From assembly GCA_022559845.1 (NCBI GenBank), contig CM040128.1:77749247-77813246 (forward strand): a DNA stretch of 64,000 nucleotides. The letters are read 5' to 3'. Below, piece after piece: positions 19,891-30,910 of the stretch. A program made the translations under genes and the position numbers. How positions within the stretch are numbered: the stretch's first letter is position 1; each line of letters begins with the position of its first letter. The stretch is from Amorphophallus konjac. Its lineage: Eukaryota > Streptophyta > Magnoliopsida > Alismatales > Araceae. The notes beneath the pieces are model-generated. The model ran no database searches. It worked only from the letters and a program-made list of their open reading frames with translations, and was not told the DNA's origin.

Positions 19891-22080
19891 AAGCCTTTTT
19901 GGGTCCCTAGAGGTTGGTAGCATTGCCACCAAATGCTTTCTTCCTTTTCATTGCTACAACATCATCATTCTTCATAATCCTGTAATTCTCAATGATATGT
20001 CCATGGTTTCCACAATAACGGCATTGAGGAAAAGTAGTTTTACCAAAAGACTTCCTTTTTTGGAGTAAAGGAAGTTACAAGTCCATTCCATCTTCTATTT
20101 TCAAAAGGTATAGATTTAACAAAATTAGACCTAGCATGCATTCTAGAAGCATGGAAATTTTCTATTTTCAAAAGCCAACACTCTTTCATAAGATGTCCGT
20201 ACTTCCCACAATGAAAGCAACAAGGAGATGTGGGTCTACGGAATGACTTTCCATTATTTGCATGAGTGTTTATGAACAAGTTTCTCTTATGGGATGCAAA
20301 CCTTTTAGCATGGGAAGCATGTTCATTTCTGAATTTTCTTTGAAGGTTAAACTTAGCATTCATGGCACGATAATCATCATTTTGTTTCACAAAGCAATCA
20401 TCCATGACATGGCCAAGTTTGTGACAATAAAAACAAGAAACATTTCTCTTTTCCTTGAAAGCATTTTGTTCATCTTTCTGTTTTGAAAAATAATTTTTCA
20501 TCGTGTGGCCTAACTTACCACAATGAAAGTAAGAACCATTTCTTTGTGATTTGAAAATATTTTTCTCTTTGCATATAAATTTGTCATCCTCTTTCATGAC
20601 AACACAATCATCCATCACATGTCCAAACACACCACAATAGAAGCATTCAACATTGAACTTCGATTTTTGAAATCCATTCGGTATGGTTGGTTTGACATTC
20701 TTCATTTTCTCAAATCTATTTTCAGAATTCTTCATTTGTGCAATTGGAGGTGGTGCTTTGGAAGTGCTTGGAATATCAGATGCATGAACAAATGAAGTTT
20801 TCAATTTGGATTCAAAGGACTTTTTGTTGACCGGGGTGTATCCAAGACCTTCTTTTTGAAAGTTCACCTTAACACCCAATATTTTATCCAAATTTTTCTT
20901 TCCTTTGACAAATCTAAACAAGTATTTTTCAAATCATTTGTCTCTTTTTCACATGCAAGGATTTTCTCATTAAGCAGGCAATTCACAGATTCCAAGTTTT
21001 CATTTTCTTTCAAGATTTCCTTATTTTCATCATTCATGGCATAGAGTTTTTCAGTTAAGTTTTCAAGAACTTTCTCAGTTTCAACAAACTTTGAAATCTT
21101 AACAAGTAATTGTTCATTCTTGGATTTCAACAAGGAATTTTCTTGTTCAAACTTATCAAAGCATTTCAATCTTCCCTCAAGTAAGGAATTCTGAATTAAC
21201 ATGGCACCATTTTTCTTTTTAAGATCTTCATTTTCATTCATGATGCTTTTGCTATCAATTTCAGAATCAAGTAGCTTTTCAAATATTTTATCATCATCAG
21301 ACAAAGAAGTTAACTTGTTTCTAAGACATTTTTCTATTTCTTCAAGCAATGAAATCTTAGACAACAAGTGTTTATTTTGATCAAGCAAATCATGGGAATC
21401 AGTATCAATTTCAAGAGCAGTATTAGATTTTCTAAACATCTCAAGCTCTTCATTCATACAAGACATCTCATCTGAAAATAATTCAACTTTGGATTCTAGA
21501 AGTTCTTTTTCATATTCCAGATTCTCAATCTTTGAGTCCAAAGTTTTACAATTTTCACAAGAAGGATTATCATGCACATTCTCATTAATCTTCCTTTTCA
21601 AGTTCTTATTTTCAGATTTGAGTTTCTTGCATTTTTTATATAGTTCAGCATATGCCATTTGCCATTCCTCATTAGAGAGTTCTTCATTTTCAGAATTTAC
21701 CTCATCAACATTTTCATCATGGCATTGATCAGCATCGTCGGCCATGAAACCTTTTTGCCCTTCCATCTCTTGAGCTTTGATCAACTGATCCATAAGCTCA
21801 TTCGCCGTTCTACAAGAAGAAACAAATGGAAACATATGAGTATCAATGACACTTTTCAATAAACTTAAGATAATGACATTTCATGGTTCTTCAATTTATC
21901 TTGACTAGACCACTTGGTCTTATCTAGAGGTAATATGTGAGGACCATCATAAATCAACTTCCAAAGATTAGGATTATTTGAATTGATCAATCTACACATT
22001 TTACCTATCCATGAAGTAACATCAGAACCATTAAGAATAGGAAGGCAGTTCATTGACATGTGTTCAACAGAAAAATTCAT
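19890..22080 (-). pseudogene. gag: gag of the pol-less SIRE-type element (capsid remnant, coiled coil, CCHC knuckles)
   Basis: The start codon is at 22078-22080, about 60 bases after the primer-binding site. A first block (22080-21865) has the plant Copia gag N-terminus (LNGSDVTSWIGKM...). It stops early, and a second block in another frame (21859-20864) resumes at a later gag segment (FVSSCRTANELMDQL). A long Glu/Asn/Lys-rich coiled coil follows. A third block (20921-20040) has four zinc knuckles of CFYCGVFGHVMDDC type, one of them degenerate (YFHCGKLGHTMKNY). A fifth, CRYCGNHGHIIENY, follows in another frame near 19975-20025. So capsid is truncated but RNA-binding sequence is extensive. Nothing like protease follows. 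Confidence 0.85.
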
Positions 22081-22140
22081 GATTATAGAATGCACTAGGA
22101 TCACTCTGTAGATCGTGAGATCTAGGGATAGCAGAGTCTT

Positions 22141-22152
22141 GCTCTGATACCA
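22141..22152 (-). other. Primer-binding site (initiator tRNA-Met)
   Basis: On the minus strand TGGTATCAGAGC lies two bases after the LTR end. It is complementary to the 3' end of plant initiator tRNA-Met, the standard Copia primer. Confidence 0.88.
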
Positions 22153-22154
22153 AT

Positions 22155-24985
22155 TGGTGGGTCCCGTAGTGAAAGAACACGGATCTAGAGGGGGGGGTGA
22201 GTAGATCCTTCTACTAAAACTATGTCCAATTAAAATACACAAACTAGCGCACAGCGGAATTAACAAGATTCATAAGATTAAGGAATTAGCTAAACACGAT
22301 AACTAGGTTCTCTCGATCTCACCGTTCACACACGAACATTCAACCAATATAAATAGTTAAGCGCGTATCCACAAAAGCAAACCACAAGACACAGAGTTTT
22401 TAAGGTGGTTCGGGACCACGATGGGTTCCCTACGTCCACCCCTCACCAAACTCGGTGAGGCTGATAAATCCCCAAACGGAGACAACACTCCAAACACAGA
22501 CGCCCGCACACACACGGGGACACACCCCAACACACACACACAGACGGAGACGAAGTCTCCCACACGATCCGACGACCGGATCACAAACACAACACACGAT
22601 CCGACGACCGGATCACAACACACACACACACACACGATCCGACGACCGGATCACAACACACACACACACACACTGCAACAACCGCAGCACAAAGACATAA
22701 ACACGATAGCACGAAGGCGATCAAACACGACCATATACACAACCGGTCACACACACAAATATCTCTAATGTTCAGAAAATGAACACAAATATTCAGGCAT
22801 GCTCAAACCCAAAATATAGATCATAGAATACATCACAAAGAACTGATAGAAGACATAGAAGTGATCCCCCTTTGTTCTTCAAGGTCGGTTGATGATGTTC
22901 CTTGAACCACGAGTTAGAGGGAAGCCGGATGAAGACGATCCTTACGTCTTCTTGATCCTCTCTTCGATCTGCACCTTTTCTTCTTCTTCCACGATCTCCA
23001 GATCTTCACGAAAGTAGATGATATCCTCCTTGGAAGAGCTCCAGCACGTTCTCCTCTTTTTCTTCACCTATACGAAAGAGCAAATGAGCATTAGGGTTGA
23101 TCACTTCCCAAATTCGTAACTCTTATATATGCAACTCAAGGGGTGGGGAAAAGACTCATAAAACCCTCCTAATACATGTTAAAAACACCTCAATAACAAT
23201 AGAAACTAATAGGGGATAGTATTGTAATGTTTGAAAGTGTTTTCAAAGGGTTTTAAACACTTTCGGAAGTCCCGTCCGGAAGGGGTCGACCCTTGGGGTC
23301 GACCCTCGGCATCCAGGGTGCTGGAAAACATAAAAAAGCACCCTGTGTTACAGGGGTCGACCCTTGGGGTCGACCCTTCCATGGGTCGACCCCAGGGGTC
23401 GACCCTTTCAGGCAGATTACATAAAAAATAGCACTGCGCGCTCCGGCGGCAGGAATTAATTCTCCTAGCTCCGAACTCCGATCGAAGCAAGACTGGAGGC
23501 GTTGGAAAGAGGACTCCCAGAGCTACAACATAAAATTTTTTAGAGGGGAGATCCAATGGTTGGATTGAAAATTGTGAAGACTGTAAGACAGTTTGAGTTT
23601 AAAAAATAACTAAAACCTCCATCAAACCAAAGGGAAATAATTGATTAAATGTTACCATAGTCCCATGAAGATCAACAATGATTTTGCATCCTGAAAAACA
23701 TGATAAACCAAGAGGTTAGTTGAGAATCAAAATATATGAGTTATGCATTAACACTATGAACATGTTCACAATGAAATACATCATTGAACATATTCAAACA
23801 TGCGTTTTGCTTCTCAAATCACTTAGCAAAAATATATTTGACCAAATGACAATGTTTTGAAATGATAAGCATAAATCTATCATTCAATCAACTATAATAA
23901 TATGGAAGCTCAACCATTCAATCACATTCTTGAATCAACCAAATCTTCAACATCAAAATACTTCATCACACAAGTGTTAACAAATATGCCAAATGCAAAA
24001 CATGCATAATATCATGGAACCACATTCATTCAAATGGCATTCTTGTTGATTAAGAGCTAACATTCATGAAGCATTATCCTAAGAGGAACATTATCTTCAC
24101 ATGCATCTCACACATCAGTATATACCAATCATGCAAACATGCTTTCTCATGAACTCTCTTGAGTACAGGGCATGTGCATTCTTCCAAGCATGTTTCACAA
24201 ATTCATGCACATATTGAAATCATAATAACTCTATGAATGATATGTCACTATCAGTCAATTAGAAATGTGTGTTCAGTGAACACAATCTCATAGATTAAGA
24301 CCCAAAAGAAGTCATCTCCAGAAAAGTCATCTTCATGCAATTCTTTCATACAGAAGTCATTAACTCAAGCTTTTATAGCAAAGTACACATGACCAATCAT
24401 TCATCCAATACATGAGAAATATGGAACCAACTTTCATGAAGTCTTGTATGAATATTTCAAGTCCAAAAATATTATGAAGAAAATGTGTGAAAATATCCAA
24501 CCAAGACGTTGAAAGCTATTAGATGAAATGAATGAAATGTAGAAGAATCATTGCAATGCAATGAGAGAAGCAACCCCCTTTTTCAATAAGATCTTCATTG
24601 ATGCACTCCTTTGAGTTCCAAATATGAAGCATGGATTTTGATCATGCAAATCAAATTATTCAAGGCATGAGATCCTTAAATACAAATCATTCACATAACT
24701 TTAAACATGAACAGAGTTAACTCCCTTTAAGAAGAAGAGCTTCATTGATGGACTCCTTAAGATTCCAAGTATCAGCCATGAAGTTGTGTTCCTACAAACC
24801 AACATAAATATAACATTAGTTCCTTAAACACCAAGAGTTCACATGACTTTCAAGAGTAACCATTGACTCCATCTTTCAACTCATAAAATCAAGATATACA
24901 ACATGTTGCTCAATGAAACACGTACACACACAAACACAATTGTTTTGATATCATTGAAACCAAGCATGAACTATGGGATGCAACA
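22155..24985 (-). repeat. 5' LTR of the gag-only element
   Basis: This copy matches the left LTR nearly throughout. It differs by a changed terminal base (TGGTGGG for TGTTGGG), a small deletion next to GAGGCT near 22461 and scattered substitutions. A minus-strand TATA box (CATATATAAGAG) lies at about 23124-23133, with GGGTCGACCC copies upstream at 23281-23410. Confidence 0.9.
23124..23133 (-). promoter_or_regulatory. LTR TATA box of the gag-only element
   Basis: CATATATAAGAG on the minus strand is conserved in both LTRs (the other near 15445-15453). Start of the element RNA would be about 23095. Confidence 0.55.
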
Positions 24986-25790
24986 AAGCCCTTCTACCTA
25001 CGTTTGGCCGCACCGGGAAACCTATCCCTACGTGCGATCACGCCGGTTTCGAATGGTTGCACTGTTCTGATCACTTGCTCGCCTCCGGAGCGATCTTCGT
25101 CTCCCGTGGTCGAGACTAATAAATCCTAATTAGTAATAAACCGAATAAGGAGGGAGTTCCTCAAGCCCCGGACGAGCTTATTATCATGCTTTTAATACCA
25201 TGTGTGTTAGCATTTTGCTTTCATCATCATGCGTATGTTGCCACCTTCGTCACTTTAGTGGAGTCTATTAAACTTGATTGGTCATTGTTCATTTTCATAA
25301 CTCTATTGCCATGATTAACATCATCATAAGTAACGTGTGTGCATGCCTGCATAGGCCCTCGGGTATATCAACTGGCACTGACGGAAGATCGGGTTACGCC
25401 CGATTGGAAGTCTCCGCTATGCGCGATGGTGGTCTTCGGACCTACGTCCTCTGCCTTGTACCGAGGGTCTCCAATTTAATAAACCATGCCTTCTTGCATG
25501 ATAGATAGACGCATCTCATGTGATCTTGTCATGTTCATAACATCGCATCTTTATTCCGACCTCGACAGCCCACTATCTCGGCAATTAATCAAAGTTTTTC
25601 CTTCCTCGTGGGGGATGTAATTAACGCCATAGCCTTTATGGTATGGCGGACTACTGGTCCCGACCGAATCTCTCTCTCGCCCGACACGGGTCAGAATGAG
25701 CGCATAATAAACTCGTCACTCACGTGACTGGCACGCCCGCACAGTCAATCAGTCAGTTAGACTACTAGTTAGTTAATTGGTTGATCGACA
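24986..25790 (+). mobile_element. Probable continuation of the Tat LTR right of the insertion
   Basis: It starts with the second AAGCC duplication. The composition is mixed and moderately GC-rich, unlike the AT-rich SIRE-type DNA on either side. No ORF is supported. A possible LTR end is GATCGACA near 25790, but no repeat copy is available to prove it. 25790-25913 is AT-rich and unassigned. Confidence 0.4.
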
Positions 25791-25913
25791 TGTGAAATAA
25801 ACTAAATAAACCTAAATAAATAAATAAAAAATAAATAATAAGAACAAGATCTTCCCATCGCAAACAAGGCTCTTCACGGTCCCTGATCTGTTCTACAAGC
25901 TGTGAGGGTTGCT

Positions 25914-26755
25914 CTACTTCTGGTTCCTAGGTAGGCTCTCAATTATTGAACTAGATGCTGTAAACCTTACCCATTTATTATCTTTCAGCTCAAAACCGCT
26001 TCTTCTTAAGATAGTTGTATTAATGAGAATGCTGGGGCTGGCTTTCTCATTGTTGATATCAACATTAAACTATTTCAAAATGTAGGTCACAAGGGACCCA
26101 TACGGTAGCCAAAACAATTTCTTTTTGCTATCAGGCTTTGCGATTTTTCTTGCCTCTCTAGCCCCTTCTATCATAGTCTCAAAAATGATTGAAGCCAAGT
26201 TTATCTCTTTCTTTTCCAAAATTGCAAAAGCAAGTTAGAATCTTCTATTGAACAAATTTAGTGACTGCCTGCCCTGGGGACAAGAATGCGGGTAACAATG
26301 TTATGTAGTAAACAAGTTTTGGCATTCATTTACATGACATCAAGATTTGCTTTGTTCAAGATTTTAAAATGTGAACCAATTATTGACATCCTTTTGTTCT
26401 TATATCTAGTCTGTTGTTGAGGTCAAGTCTGAAAGAAGAATATTCTAGAAGTCCTACCAACCGTTGTATAGTAATCTCTATACGAACATTGCGAACGGAT
26501 GTAATAAGCTTCTCTCCTTGTTCAACAAGATTGAAGTAGAAAACTCTACCTACTTCTGTCAAAGTTTCATCATTCAAAGAACACAACTTGAAAAACTTAA
26601 CTGCTTGCAAATCTTCCACTAAATCTAATCCGGCTTCTGCTAGCTTCTTAAAAGCAACACATCTACCGACCAACATAGCTGACATGGTACTAAGGAATAA
26701 TGCTCATTCAGCCTCTGACATGAAAAACTGGGTGTCCAAAGCAATAGCAGCCATG
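25914..26755 (-). pseudogene. SIRE-type ORF2 ('putative plant transposon protein' domain)
   Basis: It starts at ACCATGG (26755) after a pyrimidine-rich leader. The frame reads through one TGA soon after the start, then GRVFYFNLVEQ and VRNVRIEITIQ, a pattern I recognise from the plant domain family named 'putative plant transposon protein'. After a break near 26380 it resumes with AFAILEKKEINLASIIFETM, LFWLPYGSLVTYILK, FNVDIN and NTTILRR, and stops near 25914. In SIRE-type elements this ORF follows pol. Here it follows gag directly, so pol is missing. Function unknown. Confidence 0.65.
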
Positions 26756-26893
26756 GTTTTTAGAGAAAGATGAAAGAACCAACAAAGATTTGGGAATAAA
26801 AGGTTGGAGAGAACGAAGGATTTTCGCAGAGTGAAAGAACGAGAGCTCGACGAAGGATAGGTGAAGACGAAAGGATAGTTGAAGTCCTAAAAG

Positions 26894-26911
26894 GTGATTT
26901 TTATGGAGCCG
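26894..26911 (-). promoter_or_regulatory. Possible internal promoter upstream of ORF2
   Basis: On the minus strand CTCCATAAAAATCACC, a TATA-like element, is followed by about 130 bases of pyrimidine-rich leader and then the ORF2 start at ACCATGG. A similar arrangement precedes ORF2 of the plus-strand element at 34145. Upstream, 26940-27216 is AT-rich with no feature seen. Confidence 0.35.
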
Positions 26912-27216
26912 CGAGCCCACTACGACTGACAACAAGAGAGGAAGAAAAAGAGAAAGGTAGTGAATTCAATTTTTATTTTATTTAACTTTCTTGCTTATTA
27001 TTTTAGTAATATTTTATTCAACTAAATGGAATAGCCGCAAAGCGATAAGAGACAAGATAGGCGCAATCACAACTGACGAAATCAACTTAAGTAAGGAATA
27101 TTCTCATCAATATGAACACAATATTTAACAAGAGAAATTCATTATTAGTATTGATCAAAAGAACATTGCCATTTAAAAGAAAATTTTGATCAGAAGTCAT
27201 GGCATACCTTTTGCAC

Positions 27217-27706
27217 TTAAGCCCTTTTATACAAACATTTTTCCATGTCTTTATTCGGTGAAATGTTTACTTGGCGTTTTTCATTGGCCGGTCCTTTAGC
27301 TTTTCTTCCCATGAACAGGGCCTGGTTACCTGACCCTATTTCTTCATTCGCCTCCTCATTTGATTCTGCTTGGGATGTGTAGGAGGCAGACTCCTCATAT
27401 TTTGATCTCAACTGGTTCCAGATTTCTTGTGCAGTTATATCGGTTGAGATTCTATAGAACACTTCCTTTGAGAGTCCACAACTAAGGAAGTGTTTGGTCC
27501 TAGCACTAAGAGAAATTAATTTTGTTAGTTTCAGTCCAGCTCTCTCTGGGCCAACTAATAACAAGGTCACTTTCATCAAATATTATCCATATGTCATAGT
27601 CCTTAGCCTTAAGGAAGAATCCCATCTGAGTCTTCCAGTAAGGAAGGTCAGAACTATTGAAGAGTGGAGGACAGTCAACAGAATGACCTTTTATCACAAC
27701 AACCAT
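27217..27706 (-). pseudogene. gag: Copia gag fragment of a pol-less SIRE-type element
   Basis: The start at 27706 lies about 50 bases after the primer-binding site. Block one (27706-27506) has LFNSSDLPYWKTQMGFFLKAKDYDIW, the common plant Copia gag N-terminus. A frameshift in the 27506-27579 overlap leads to block two (to 27217). It has LSKEVFYRISTDITAQEIWNQL, the conserved UBN2-type gag segment, then an acidic stretch. No zinc knuckle or pol follows. Confidence 0.8.
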
Positions 27707-27756
27707 TTATGATCTTTGCTCTCATATTGTGAGATCATTCAATATATGAGAGCCTA

Positions 27757-27771
27757 GGCTCTGATACGACT
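27757..27771 (-). other. Primer-binding site (tRNA-Met type)
   Basis: On the minus strand GTCGTATCAGAGCC follows the LTR end GGGCAACA. It is one substitution away from the usual TGGTATCAGAGC. Confidence 0.75.
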
Positions 27772-28855
27772 TGTTGCCCAGATATATGGTTGTTTGACCC
27801 AGAGGGGGTTGAATGGGTTATAAAAATTAATCACATTATAATAAGCTTGAAACACGGGGATATGCAATAGATGTAAGTTCACATATAGAAAGTGGGTTAT
27901 AAAAGAATGTTGCTGGTAACAATGTGAAAAAACTTAAAGGACGACAACAAGATTATGGGTAGAAGCATATTGTAACATTCGGTGTTAATAAATAGTGTGT
28001 GACAGAGATAGAGTGCTAAAATGAATTCAGAGTGAATGAAACACAGTGAGCACAATGCAGTCACACAAAGACAATCACATAGAGGAACACCGAGATTTAT
28101 ATTATTCAGCACTGACTTCCTGTTAGTTCTACGTCCAATCCCTAGTAACCACTAGGAGTTCCACTATCTCTCCCAAACTAGGAGTATTACACAGGCTATT
28201 TTTGATCAGATGTTCAGCTCACCACATGCATCTCCTCATTAGGATCCCAGTTTACTTACGGGTTAACTATACCCAACCAATTTACAGGCTTGCCAAACCT
28301 AGCTATTTCTGCTGATGTTTAGCCACACCCTGGGCACTTGCTCACTGGAGTCCCAGCTACTTTAATGGCATACCTAAACCTAGGATTTCAAGCCTCTTGT
28401 AGGCACTCTTGCCTACAAGTAAGGATAGATAATTTCCAGGCATTAGCAAAGCTTGCAGGATATCAACCTCCTACGGATACTCTTGTCTGCAGACAAGGAC
28501 TTCCACTTTAAAGGTGAATTACACAGAGTTGCCTCTAAGACAAGTAGGATGTGTACAATAAGCACAAAACTTTCAACCTGAAAACTAAGAGTGAAATACA
28601 GTGGCCTTGAATGGAAAAACAAAAAGCGTTTAGAAAGATAAACAAAGTGTTACGGAAGGCTAAGAGAAAGACAATGTTGCTTCTCCTCTTTCTTCTTCGC
28701 AGCAGTTGATATGGTTGAGGAAGATGATAGGATTGAAGTTCACTCAACACTAGTAGGAAAGCTCGTGCTCGAAGTGGATTGGTCGGTTGGTTGGCCGGAA
28801 AATATGTGAATGTGTCTATTCTCACCAACAACATTTCTCTTTCTAGACACTGCTT

Positions 28856-28865
28856 CATTTTTATA
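28856..28865 (-). promoter_or_regulatory. LTR TATA box
   Basis: GAGCTATAAAAATGAAG on the minus strand lies between the motif-rich U3 and the R/U5 part. Sequence inference only. Confidence 0.45.
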
Positions 28866-29879
28866 GCTCTCTTGTATTGTTGGTCTGTTAGATACAGCCT
28901 GAGAGATGTTAGGCACATTCTTTGTTTTCGTTAGACTCAGACCGATGAGCGTTAGACACATTTGAGAGTGAGAGCATCTTTGTTTTCCTTGGACTCGTAG
29001 TTGTGTAGAGTTTTCTTCTTTTAGATTTCTTGAGCGAGCACTCTCTATGAGAAGTCTATGAAAGGACAGAGTGTTGATCTCCCCTTTTTGTTCTTTAAAT
29101 ATGTTTCTAAGGAGAAGATCCTTCTTTTCGGCGTATCTTCTAACAGTGTCCTTTTCGTAGGTTTTCTTTTCCATCCTGGGAATGTCAGACTACAGAGGTC
29201 AAAAAAGTGCTGCATAAAATATTTGTTACTCTTCTGCATGTCTTGAAACATGTCCCTTTGAATCTGTCATTTGTTAGTATAACCTAAAATAAAATAAATG
29301 GTTTGCCTTTCCTGGCTGTTAGTCAAGTATACATCAAGACAGAAAAACAAAGTACTATAATTCAACGACATTTGATGCATTCACAATTTGAGTTTTACTG
29401 AAGGCCGCTCAAACATAGACTTAGTCGGTATGTCAACAACTAAGACACAATAAGATAATCGATATTTCTTAATTCATTTTGTTACAGTGACTAAGTTAAG
29501 TTCATGTAATCTACTATAGCTATAGGAAATGTTTTATACTGCAGCTATCTAAAAGGTAAGAGATATAATCAGATAGCTTGACATTTGAGTGTAGGTAATT
29601 ATTTAATCATTGTCTTAGTCAGTTAAGGAATTTCTTTCAATATTATGACTAAGTTGATTTCAGAATATTTCAGATATCATGAAATATATAGTAATGTGAT
29701 AAAGATAGCTGATATTTGTTACGTGGAGATTTGTACAAAAATGCAGCTATCATACATATTTAGAAGTGATGTATGATCTTTGATCAAGTCATAATTGTAG
29801 CTACTTTAAGAAATGAGAGTGTAGGATAGATAGCTGATAATATTTAGTCCAGTGATCATTTTATGGTTTTATTTACATA

Positions 29880-30780
29880 AAAGGCTTATGTTGAATAGTA
29901 TAGCTATCCAAAGAGTAAGGAAATATAAGACAGATAGCAAAATAAACATTATGTCCTAAAAAGATGTTATCAATTTAGTGTGTTAAATCAGCCATACAAG
30001 ATAAGAAAATAAAACTCAAATAGCTGAAGGAACAGTACACCTAAGTTCTCCTTAGATAGGCAATATGAATGAGATAGTTGAAGTTGATTTAATAAGATAG
30101 GAGGAGTTCCAAAAGATAGGGGAAGTGTTTCCAGTATAGGCGATGTGAAGTGTAAGACAGATAGTTGATGTGAGCGACTATTTGTGAGATAGGCGAAATT
30201 GAAGTGAGATGGTAGATATAAGATAGGCGAAGTTCCAGAGGATAGGCGGAGTTTTATTTAAGATAGGCACATCCTTTAAGATAGGTGAAGTTAAAGTTAG
30301 TCAAAGTGTTTTAATCTCCTTAGTGAATAGGGATAGGCGATGGGCATTCGTCTAAGTTAGTGAGATAGGCGAAGTGATAGTCGATATGACGCCTATATTG
30401 AGCCTTATAAAAAGATAGGCGATCTTGCTCCTATGAGTTAAATATTGCCTAAGTGATTGATATAGATGAAAGATAGGTGAAGTAGCGTCTATATTACTTA
30501 GATAGGCGATATAGATATGCGAAGTAACGCCTAAGTGAGTTAATTCCTGTGCCTATGTGAATGAGTGCGCCTATGTTAAGTGTTGTGCACCTATGTCATT
30601 AAGATAGGCGATGTTTATATGACTAGGTAAAAATTCAAGTGTGCCTATGTGTGTTTCTTCTTTTAGCACCTAAGAGAATTACTACGCCTATGTGAAGCTG
30701 ATAAAGTCTTTCGGGGCCTTAGTTTTTTTTTAAATTGCCTGAGTATATATGATCATAACGCCTATGCTATCTATTTGCGA
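29880..30780. repeat. U3 array of AGATAGGCGAAGT-like motifs in both orientations
   Basis: At least eight exact GATAGGCG copies and many variants (GATAGGTGAAG, GATAGTTGAAG) lie at irregular spacing. The reverse form CGCCTAT occurs several times, mainly in the right half. Related AGGCAAAAGACAAA and GCCTATC words occur in the LTR at 36053-38720. The position is upstream of the LTR TATA box on the minus strand. Confidence 0.75.
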
Positions 30781-30910
30781 CTATTTTATACTTAGCCAAT
30801 TTCTTAAAGTTTTTCTTGCTTCTTCTGTTCTACTTCTCTTGTCTTTCATAATTTTATTATCACCAAAACTGATAAAGGTAATATTTGGATCTACCCAAAT
30901 ATACCTAACA

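Larger units (their letters stand above)
14465..24985 (-). mobile_element. Complete non-autonomous (gag-only) SIRE-type LTR element, 10.5 kb
   Basis: Two LTRs of about 2.84 kb (14465-17307 and 22155-24985) flank a 4.85-kb interior, with AAGCC duplications outside. Orientation is minus: the primer-binding site is beside the right LTR (22141-22152) and the polypurine tract beside the left LTR (17310-17321). The interior encodes only gag remnants with CCHC knuckles. No protease, integrase, reverse transcriptase or RNase H motif is visible in any frame. The LTRs are closely similar, with scattered substitutions and one small deletion in the right copy. It must have moved with enzymes supplied by a related element, or it lost pol after insertion. 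Confidence 0.9.
27772..30910 (-). mobile_element. 5' LTR (3.1 kb) of the pol-less SIRE-type element
   Basis: In plus orientation it runs TGTTGCCCAG to ACCTAACA at 30910. On the minus strand it starts TGTTAGGTATATTTGGG and ends GGGCAACA beside the primer-binding site. U3 (about 28870-30910) holds a dense array of a GATAGGCGA motif. A minus-strand TATA box (GCTATAAAAATG) is at about 28856-28865. The sequence beyond 30910 is gag coding DNA of another element in the opposite direction, which makes this the inserted one. The matching 3' LTR is not recognised. Confidence 0.75.
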
